NCBI GenBank assembly: GCA_020347545.1 | Contig: CP070731.1 | Coordinates: 1,335,048-1,340,739, forward strand | Origin: Flavobacteriaceae bacterium | GTDB lineage: Bacteria; Bacteroidota; Bacteroidia; Flavobacteriales; Flavobacteriaceae | Direction of reading: 5' to 3' | DNA: 5,692 bases | Part shown: positions 1-5,227 of the stretch, one piece after another | How the letters are laid out: each line of letters starts with the position of its first letter | Numbering within the stretch: position 1 is the first letter of the stretch | Notes under the pieces: generated by a model | What the model was told of the DNA's origin: nothing | Database searches by the model: none | What the model saw: only the letters and a program-made list of their open reading frames with translations | Program-made: the position numbers and the translations under genes

Positions 1-1056
1 CCATATCGAGATTTTCTTTCTAAGTGAATAGTATAGAAACAAAAGGCTGATTACATAAAGTAGCCCTACCAGTTGGTGTAAGGTACCATAAAATAATGGA
101 ATCCCTGTTTTCACTTTGAGTAAGGTCATAATCCCTAAAAAAACCTGAAAAACAACAAGAAAGTAGGATACGGTGAGCCATTTAATAGCACTCGTATGAA
201 CATGATTCCTTTTCTTATGATAAAAGTAAATGGTTAACGCAAGAATAATATAGGCCAGGAGCCTGTGCATGAATTGAACCAGGGCAGGTGCGAACGAAAA
301 TCGATCATAATTGGTCATATTGTGCCAGGTCCAGTTACTCGGATCAAGAAGAACCGCCGGTATAAATGCTCCGTTCATAGATGGCCATGTGGCATAGTAC
401 AACCCTGCTCTCATGCCAGCCATTAATCCCGCGAAGACCAATTGTATAGTGGTTAAAACCAGCAAGATCATCACGAATTTAGTATGCCCTTTTTTAGGCT
501 TATTCTCCATGAGGTAAACATCGGCAATACACTTGACCATGGCCCCAATGGTGACAATGGCCAATAAGAAATGAAGGGTTAACTTATATGCATTCACCCA
601 GGGGCGATCCACCAACCCACTCATTACCATGATCCATCCTGCTGATGCCGTCAGGCCTGCAAGGACCACAACGAGGAGAAGCCTTTTAACCAGGAAGGTA
701 TCAATTTGTTTTCTGATCAGGAATATAATGAAAGGAATTAAAAAGATTATTCCCAGGGCTCTGACCCAAAGCCTGTGCAAATATTCCCAGAAATAGATGA
801 ACTTAAATTGCTTTAAAGTAAAATCAGAATTCAATTTGTGAAACTGCGGGGTTTGCTTGTAAAGCTCAAAGGCTTCAAGCCATTCTGCTCTGTTAAGCGG
901 AGGAATAACTCCCGTAATGATATCCCAACTCGTTATCGATAATCCTGATCCGGTTAACCGGGTGATACCGCCAAGAATGACCTGGCCAATTAACATGATC
1001 AAACCTGTGAGAAGCCAGGTTCTAATTGTTTTTGTATATAAATATTGTTTTTTCAA
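1..1056 (-). CDS. ctaA: Heme A synthase, COX15/CtaA family (3' end cut by window edge)
   Basis: This is an integral membrane enzyme that oxidises the C8 methyl group of heme O to a formyl group, giving heme A for aa3-type cytochrome oxidase. The 352 codons in the window show about eight hydrophobic segments (roughly residues 14-31, 97-114, 124-146, 160-181, 192-213, 258-280, 291-312, 322-344). Family motifs are clear: GGITRLTGSGLS (29-40), WEYLHRLW (90-97) with the likely catalytic Glu91 and heme ligand His94, His162 in KLTLHF, His264 in QFMHR, and His327 in GTLHQ, so all four heme-ligand histidines are present. There is a single Cys (176), so this is not a form with a periplasmic disulfide pair. 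The usual Asp of the AGLDAG loop is Arg216. The start is taken as TTG at 1056: the upstream codons contain no ATG before a stop, and the first internal ATG (residue 21) would cut into the first membrane segment. It lies 17 bases after gldD, so it is probably the tail of that operon. Family length suggests only a few residues are missing. Confidence 0.93.
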   Translation of the reverse strand, partial: MKKQYLYTKTIRTWLLTGLIMLIGQVILGGITRLTGSGLSITSWDIITGVIPPLNRAEWLEAFELYKQTPQFHKLNSDFTLKQFKFIYFWEYLHRLWVRALGIIFLIPFIIFLIRKQIDTFLVKRLLLVVVLAGLTASAGWIMVMSGLVDRPWVNAYKLTLHFLLAIVTIGAMVKCIADVYLMENKPKKGHTKFVMILLVLTTIQLVFAGLMAGMRAGLYYATWPSMNGAFIPAVLLDPSNWTWHNMTNYDRFSFAPALVQFMHRLLAYIILALTIYFYHKKRNHVHTSAIKWLTVSYFLVVFQVFLGIMTLLKVKTGIPLFYGTLHQLVGLLYVISLLFLYYSLRKKISIW

Positions 1057-1073
1057 TGTAAACAGGATTAAAA

Positions 1074-1640
1074 TTATTTATTCTTCCATTGCATAGATTC
1101 GATCATTCTCATAATATCCTGGCGCAAATAGCTTATTGCTGGTTTGATTGAGTCATAATTCGGCTGAACATTAAAATAGACTGCCCCTGTGATAAAATTA
1201 TCTGTGCTGTCTGTAACATGAAACTGAATAGGGGACGCAGCATTACCCGTTACCTCAAAAATTGCGCCATAGACTCTTTTTTCTTTGTTGGAATAAGGTA
1301 TGGAACTTATGCCGTCAGCTTTTATGGTATGATTAAAGGTCAGCTTTTCTGCTTCGATAAGTAATTCTTTTAAATTTCCTTCCACGGGCCTGTAGGTCAT
1401 GTTTACGGAGGCATTTAGCTGAGGGTAATCAAGATTGGCCCAGCATTTATCATTTATATTAATTTTTGAATTAGTTGAAACCTCAAAGATATAAGGACAT
1501 TCGGTGCTGATCTTCTCATAAGACGGAGACGGATATTCAAGTCGTAACTGCGCCTTTGGTTTGGGTAAAACTTCTTCCTTACACGAATTTGAAAGCGTGA
1601 TTAACAGGGATAAAACTACGATTTGTTTTAACAATTTCAT
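1074..1640 (-). CDS. gldD: Gliding motility lipoprotein GldD
   Basis: This 188-residue protein matches GldD, a lipoprotein required for gliding and type IX secretion function in flavobacteria such as Flavobacterium johnsoniae. The N-terminus is a lipoprotein signal: a charged MKLLK, a hydrophobic core at residues 6-16, then LSNSC with the lipidated Cys at position 20. The mature protein opens with an acidic/basic stretch and the recognisable PKPKAQLRLEYP (26-37), which I know from GldD homologues. The rest is a soluble, probably periplasm-facing domain with no membrane segment. The biochemical role of GldD is not established; mutants of the family lose motility. The ATG at 1640 gives a proper signal peptide and lies only 5 bases after the gldE stop, so the two are surely co-transcribed and perhaps translationally coupled. 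No clear Shine-Dalgarno sequence is seen, as expected for Bacteroidota. Confidence 0.93.
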   Translation of the reverse strand: MKLLKQIVVLSLLITLSNSCKEEVLPKPKAQLRLEYPSPSYEKISTECPYIFEVSTNSKININDKCWANLDYPQLNASVNMTYRPVEGNLKELLIEAEKLTFNHTIKADGISSIPYSNKEKRVYGAIFEVTGNAASPIQFHVTDSTDNFITGAVYFNVQPNYDSIKPAISYLRQDIMRMIESMQWKNK

Positions 1641-1645
1641 CTGAT

Positions 1646-2947
1646 CTATTTTTTTTTCGAAGGTAAGGTGACTTTTACCTGTTTGATTCGTTTTTTGTCG
1701 ATGGCCTCGATGGTAAACTTGTATCTTTTAAAAATAATATGGTCATTTTTTTTAGGAAACTTTCCTGTAATCTCAAGAATTAGACCGGCTATTGTTTCGG
1801 CTTCGAATTTTTGTTCTTCAAAAAAGGTTTCGTCAATTTGCAAGACTTTATAAAAGTCTTTTAAAGTGGTTTTTCCTTCAAAAACATAATTGAAGTCATC
1901 AAGTTTGGAATAGGACAGATCGTTTTGATCAAATTCATCCGAGATATCACCCACAATCTCTTCAATAATATCCTCCAGGGTAATCAGGCCTGATGTGCCA
2001 CCATATTCATCCACCACAATCGCCATATGATTTTTCATTTCCTGAAATTCTTTTAAAAGATCATCCAGCTTTTTATTTTCAGGAACAAAAAATGCTTCGC
2101 GAATGATTTTTTTCCATTGAAAGGTCTTTTTGTTAATATGGGGAATCAGATCTTTAGTGTAGAGAATTCCAATGATACTGTCAATGTTTTCGTCATAAAC
2201 GGGAATCCTTGAATGCCCCTTTTTAATTATCTTTTCAGTGATTATATTAAATTCTTCATCAGATGACAGGGCGAAAATATCCATTCTGGGGCACATGATC
2301 TGCGAGGTTTCGGTGTTGCCAAAGTTGACAATGCCTTGAAGTATTTTTTTCTCTTCTTTTGTAGTCGCCCCTTTAGAAGTGAGCTCCAGGGCCTGAGACA
2401 AAACTTCAACTGAAATATCGGAATGTTTTTTTCTCAATTTATTTTCGACCAGATTGGTAAGGTTTAATAGCGGTGTACTCACAAAGGTAAGCATGGATCT
2501 CAGGACTATCATTGGCTTTGCCATAAATGAAGCAAACCCAAAAGCATTTCTGGTGGCGTAAATTTTAGGAAGGACTTCTCCAAACAACAGAATTAAAAAG
2601 GTAACAACAACAATTTCGATAAGGAACTTTACCAGAGGCGAGGAGAGCCCGTGAAAATAAAAATCACCCACATAGGTGAATAAGAGGATGAATAAAATGT
2701 TGATGAAATTATTTGAAATAAGAATTGTAGCCAGCAGCTTTTTAGGATCTTCCAGTAATTGTTTGATCTGATTAATATTGGTGTCGCTGTCGTTTTCAAG
2801 ATCCGATTTTGATAAGGAGAAGAAAGCAACCTCGGTCCCGGAAATTACTGCGGAAAGTATCAATAATGCCAATAGCGCCAAAAGGCCGAGGGAGGCCTGC
2901 CAATCAAAATCAAATACAGAGAATAAACTTGCGGGTTCAGGATCCAA
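1646..2947 (-). CDS. gldE: Gliding motility-associated membrane protein GldE (CNNM/CorC type, CBS pair)
   Basis: This 433-residue protein has the full layout of the CNNM/CorC (HlyC-like) family. An N-terminal DUF21-type membrane domain covers about residues 18-170, with hydrophobic segments near 18-35, 70-95 and 104-123 and the family motifs SGTEVAFFSLS (36-46) and FGEVLPK (122-128). A tandem CBS pair follows (about 215-270 and 285-340), with MCPRMDIFAL (218-227), GHSRIPVY (244-251) and VVDEYGGTSGLITLEDIIEE (311-330). A C-terminal CorC/HlyC domain covers about 350-430. Relatives transport or sense Mg2+ or Co2+; whether GldE does so is unknown. In F. johnsoniae, gldE sits beside gldD and is linked genetically to gliding. 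The start is TTG at 2947: the reading frame upstream has no ATG before a stop, and the N-terminus MDPEP fits the family. It lies 33 bases after ssb. The gldE-gldD order and the close match make the name firm; transport activity is inference only. Confidence 0.92.
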   Translation of the reverse strand: MDPEPASLFSVFDFDWQASLGLLALLALLILSAVISGTEVAFFSLSKSDLENDSDTNINQIKQLLEDPKKLLATILISNNFINILFILLFTYVGDFYFHGLSSPLVKFLIEIVVVTFLILLFGEVLPKIYATRNAFGFASFMAKPMIVLRSMLTFVSTPLLNLTNLVENKLRKKHSDISVEVLSQALELTSKGATTKEEKKILQGIVNFGNTETSQIMCPRMDIFALSSDEEFNIITEKIIKKGHSRIPVYDENIDSIIGILYTKDLIPHINKKTFQWKKIIREAFFVPENKKLDDLLKEFQEMKNHMAIVVDEYGGTSGLITLEDIIEEIVGDISDEFDQNDLSYSKLDDFNYVFEGKTTLKDFYKVLQIDETFFEEQKFEAETIAGLILEITGKFPKKNDHIIFKRYKFTIEAIDKKRIKQVKVTLPSKKK

Positions 2948-2980
2948 AGAAAGCTGGTTTAATTCATACTTAAATTAAAA

Positions 2981-3418
2981 TCAAAATGGCAGATCGTCTG
3001 CAGCATCATTTACTGCACTTATGCCCGGGGATGTATCTGTTCGAGTTTCATCTGTTGAAGACGGTGAAGGACTTGAGAGATCCTTTTTCGTTGTTAAAAA
3101 CGTCATGTAAAGCGCGTGAATTTCCGTGGTATATCTTTTTACACCTTCCTGTTCCCACTGACGCGTTTTGATTTTCCCTTCAACATAGACCCTGTCTCCT
3201 TTACTTAAAAATTTCTCACAAAGCTCGGCCAGTTTATTTCTTACAACAACATTATGCCATTCTGTGGTTGTAACTTTTTCTCCTGTTTGCCTGTTGCTAT
3301 AGGTCTCATTTGTTGCCACCGGAAACCTTCCAATACAGTTTCCACCTTCAAAATAATGCATTTTTACTTCATCACCCAAATGCCCTATCAGCATTACTTT
3401 ATTCAACGAGTTCGCCAT
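2981..3418 (-). CDS. ssb: Single-stranded DNA-binding protein
   Basis: This 145-residue SSB coats single-stranded DNA during replication, recombination and repair, normally as a tetramer. The OB fold occupies residues 1 to about 110, opening with NKVMLIGHLG (6-15) and containing the DNA-stacking tryptophans Trp54 (TEWHNVV) and Trp88 (RQWEQ), with Tyr40 where E. coli SSB has Trp40. A short, Ser/Thr/Pro-rich disordered linker (about 113-137) leads to the acidic tip DDLPF, the protein-interaction peptide that recruits repair and replication partners. The length is typical of the short-linker SSBs of this phylum. The ATG at 3418 is the natural start and matches homologues. It lies between mutY (41 bases upstream) and gldE (33 bases downstream), a setting that suits a chromosomal housekeeping copy better than a phage or plasmid one. 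Confidence 0.96.
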   Translation of the reverse strand: MANSLNKVMLIGHLGDEVKMHYFEGGNCIGRFPVATNETYSNRQTGEKVTTTEWHNVVVRNKLAELCEKFLSKGDRVYVEGKIKTRQWEQEGVKRYTTEIHALYMTFLTTKKDLSSPSPSSTDETRTDTSPGISAVNDAADDLPF

Positions 3419-3435
3419 AATATTCTATTAATGAT

Positions 3436-3443
3436 CAAAGATA
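3436..3443 (-). promoter_or_regulatory. Possible internal -7 promoter element before ssb
   Basis: On the minus strand this reads TATCTTTG, an exact match to the Bacteroidota -7 consensus TAnnTTTG. It sits between mutY and ssb and would start transcription about 12 bases before the ssb ATG. I do not see a TTG -33 element at the usual distance, so it may be chance in AT-rich DNA. If real, ssb-gldE-gldD-ctaA could be expressed independently of mutY. Confidence 0.3.
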
Positions 3444-3459
3444 AACAAATTGAAGAAAT

Positions 3460-4521
3460 TCATTCGTTAAGGCCTTTATATTTATCAACAAAATTCTGAA
3501 TCAGCACGGGTAAAGCGTAGTCGTTGAGCTGTTCCCAGGAAATGGAATTTTCAACAAGGCATTCACTATTTACGATCCAGAACGTGGCGTGAAGGGTTTG
3601 ATGCGACAACTTATGAATAATAGGATTTTCATTGAACTTTTTAAGATGAAACTCGCCTTCGAGGTAAAACAGGTTTTTAATGAAGTTTAGGATTTCATCA
3701 GGGTCATATAGTTCTTCCTTGGATTCCAATAATGGAAACTCGTACAAATTTTGCCAGATATCCTTATGCAGGCGTTGTCTGATGTAGGTCTTTTCATTTT
3801 TATGATCGAAAACAAGAAAATTGAAATATCTCTTTTTAATTTTTATTGTCTTACTCTTTACCGGCAATAGCGCTACCTTTTTGAAACGCAAAGCTTCGCA
3901 AGTGTCGTTAAACACACAGTTTTTACACTGTGGATTATTAGGGGTACAAACGATGGCGCCGAATTCCATGAGTGCCTGATTATGGGTCCCGGGGTCTTCC
4001 GGATTGAGTAATTCCTCGGCAAGTTTTTTAAACTCTTTGATTCCTTTTGATTCGTTGATAGGAGTATCAATACCGAATATTCTTGATAAAACACGATAAA
4101 CATTGCCGTCTACAACAGCATGTTTTTTGTCAAATGCCATAGAGGCTATGGCAGATGCTGTATAATCACCAATGCCTTTCAGTTTTATCAGACTTTTATA
4201 GTTATTCGGGAACTTTCCATTGTAACTGCCAGCGATTTCCTTTGCAGTTGAATGAAGATTGCGGGCTCTTGAATAATATCCCAGTCCCTGCCACATTTTC
4301 AGAACTGTCTTTTCATCCGAATTTGCCAGGGCAAAAACATCTTCAAATTTGTCGGCAAATTTTTCATAATATGAGGTTCCTTGCGCTATTCGAGTCTGCT
4401 GTAGAATTATTTCAGACAACCATATAAAATAAGGGTCTTTTGTTTTTCTCCACGGCAAATCACGTTTATTGATTAAATACCACATTTTTAATGTGTTATA
4501 AAATTTTTCATTTTGCCTCAT
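3460..4521 (-). CDS. mutY: A/G-specific adenine glycosylase MutY
   Basis: MutY removes adenine mispaired with 8-oxoguanine and so prevents G-to-T transversions. Numbered from the ATG at 4521, the protein has 353 residues. The helix-hairpin-helix glycosylase domain shows RDLPWRKTKDPYFIWLSE with catalytic Glu37 followed by QQT, the hairpin KGIGDYT (115-121), and VVDGNVYRVLSRIF (136-149) with catalytic Asp138. A [4Fe-4S] site follows with Cys192, 199, 202 and 208 in the exact C-x6-C-x2-C-x5-C spacing. The C-terminal NUDIX-like domain that recognises 8-oxoguanine covers about 230-340; its FSH loop is LSH here (305-307). A longer reading frame opens with TTG at 4536 and adds five residues, but the ATG is preferred because homologues start close to the glycosylase domain. 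It is the first gene of the leftward operon. Confidence 0.95.
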   Translation of the reverse strand: MRQNEKFYNTLKMWYLINKRDLPWRKTKDPYFIWLSEIILQQTRIAQGTSYYEKFADKFEDVFALANSDEKTVLKMWQGLGYYSRARNLHSTAKEIAGSYNGKFPNNYKSLIKLKGIGDYTASAIASMAFDKKHAVVDGNVYRVLSRIFGIDTPINESKGIKEFKKLAEELLNPEDPGTHNQALMEFGAIVCTPNNPQCKNCVFNDTCEALRFKKVALLPVKSKTIKIKKRYFNFLVFDHKNEKTYIRQRLHKDIWQNLYEFPLLESKEELYDPDEILNFIKNLFYLEGEFHLKKFNENPIIHKLSHQTLHATFWIVNSECLVENSISWEQLNDYALPVLIQNFVDKYKGLNE

Positions 4522-4592
4522 TTTGCAATAGTACAATTTTTTTATCTAATTAAATTTTAATCATTTAGCTTTCCGAAATTGATTTATTGTGT

Positions 4593-4600
4593 TATATTTG
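4593..4600 (+). promoter_or_regulatory. Likely -7 promoter element for the HU gene
   Basis: The sequence TATATTTG is an exact match to the Bacteroidota -7 consensus TAnnTTTG and lies in the divergent spacer upstream of the HU gene. It predicts a transcript start near 4605 and an untranslated leader of about 38 bases. A good TTG -33 element at the normal spacing is not evident; the nearest TTG (4579-4581) is too close. The A-rich bases just before the ATG and the lack of a Shine-Dalgarno sequence fit strongly expressed genes of this phylum. Confidence 0.5.
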
Positions 4601-4642
4601 CCGACTCAAATAAGGAATTAAATAACGTATAAATAATTTAAA

Positions 4643-4933
4643 ATGACAAAAGCAGAGATCGTAGCTAACATTTCAGAAAAATCTGGTATTGAAAAAGCTG
4701 ATGTTTTAAGAGTGGTAGAAGATTTTATGGTAGAAGTAAAAGACTCATTGAACCAGGGAGAAAATGTTTATTTAAGAGGTTTTGGCAGTTTTATAGTGAA
4801 AGAAAGAGCTGAGAAAACGGGAAGAAATATTTCTAAGAATACGACGATTAAAATACCTGCTCACAACATTCCTGCGTTTAAACCTGCAAAAGTTTTTGTA
4901 GAGAGCGTTAAAAAAAGTGTAGCAGTTAAATAA
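4643..4933 (+). CDS. HU family DNA-binding protein
   Basis: This 96-residue nucleoid protein bends and compacts DNA as a dimer. It has the two-helix N-terminal dimer platform (about 1-40), then VYLRGFGSF (42-50) leading into the beta-ribbon arm (about 51-78), and a C-terminal helix (from about 81). The arm reads KTGRNISKNTTIKIP, so the position that carries the DNA-intercalating Pro63 in E. coli HU is Ile63; this agrees with Bacteroidota HU sequences as I remember them. The length is close to the family norm of about 90 residues. The ATG at 4643 is the obvious start. It is followed after 25 bases by a 30-codon basic gene and then a terminator, so the two form a short unit. It could be called hupB-like, but a particular symbol is not secure. 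Confidence 0.95.
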   Translation: MTKAEIVANISEKSGIEKADVLRVVEDFMVEVKDSLNQGENVYLRGFGSFIVKERAEKTGRNISKNTTIKIPAHNIPAFKPAKVFVESVKKSVAVK

Positions 4934-4958
4934 TAAAAATCTTATAATTCAGTTTATT

Positions 4959-5051
4959 ATGCCAAGTGGTAAAAAAAGAAAACGCAGCAAAATTTCTACC
5001 CATAAGCGGAAGAAAAGAAGCAGACAAAATAGACATAAGAAGAAAAAATAA
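4959..5051 (+). CDS. 30-residue, highly basic conserved microprotein (possible ribosome-associated peptide)
   Basis: This reading frame starts with ATG CCA AGT GGT and ends with TAA, giving 30 residues. Of these, 17 are Lys or Arg and two are His, with no acidic residue at all. It begins MPSGKKRKR and ends RHKKKK. I recognise near-identical peptides in the same place, between HU and rng, in other Bacteroidota, which supports a real gene despite the size. The pattern K-I-x-x-H-K-x-x-K-R-x-x-x-x-R in its second half resembles the AURKAIP1/COX24 domain of mitoribosomal protein mS38 and the actinobacterial peptide bS22, both of which bind the small ribosomal subunit. Binding to rRNA or another nucleic acid is therefore plausible but is inference. 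It lies 25 bases after the HU gene, and its stop codon overlaps the terminator stem, so it closes the HU transcript. Confidence 0.82.
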   Translation: MPSGKKRKRSKISTHKRKKRSRQNRHKKKK

Positions 5052-5081
5052 CAAATAGGTGAGCAATCACCTATTTGTTTT
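5050..5081 (+). terminator. Perfect 13-bp hairpin terminator with GCAA loop
   Basis: The left arm (5050-5062) and right arm (5067-5079) pair without mismatch around a GCAA tetraloop of the stable GNRA type. A TTTT run (5078-5081) and a further TTTT at 5085-5088 follow. The stem starts inside the TAA of the 30-codon gene. Read on the minus strand, the hairpin is followed by a run of six T, so it could also stop transcription from the right. It separates the HU unit from rng. Confidence 0.85.
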
Positions 5082-5114
5082 AAATTTTCAGTTTAGTACG
5101 TTCATTGACATAAA

Positions 5115-5151
5115 ATTTGCTTAGGCAAATATGAGGTTATCAAGAATAACC
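5115..5151 (+). other. Two small tandem inverted repeats in the rng leader
   Basis: Upstream of rng there are two short hairpins in a row. The first is ATTTGC/GCAAAT (5115-5120 with 5125-5130) around TTAG; the second is GGTTAT/ATAACC (5135-5140 with 5146-5151) around CAAGA. Each has a perfect 6-bp stem. They lie in the 176-base gap between the terminator and rng, where its promoter must also be, although I found no exact TAnnTTTG box there (TAAAATTTG at 5111-5119 is one base too long). They could be leader RNA structure, an operator, or chance. Confidence 0.3.
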
Positions 5152-5227
5152 ACAAATATTTATTAATCAATCTATCCATTTAATGGTTGCAAGATCATAG
5201 ATGAGGTAGATGCAAAAATATAACAGA

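Noticed and set aside
1668..1853. Plus-strand open frame opposite the 3' end of gldE
   Set aside because: It lies wholly inside a well-supported gene on the other strand and shows no family features.
2778..3171. Plus-strand open frames opposite the gldE start and the ssb end
   Set aside because: They are antisense to recognised genes and composed of low-plausibility residue runs.
2981..3418. Phage or plasmid origin for ssb
   Set aside because: It sits in a housekeeping operon with mutY and has a standard chromosomal-type OB fold and acidic tip.
3254..3499. 81-codon plus-strand frame crossing the ssb start and the mutY-ssb gap
   Set aside because: It is mostly antisense to ssb, has no motif, and the gap is better explained as an operon spacer.
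3873..4427. Open frames of 76 codons (minus) and 90 codons (plus) inside mutY
   Set aside because: The mutY frame carries all catalytic and iron-sulfur residues here, so these are shadows.
5115..5151. Riboswitch in the rng leader
   Set aside because: The stems are only 6 bp each and no known aptamer core or anti-terminator pairing was recognised.
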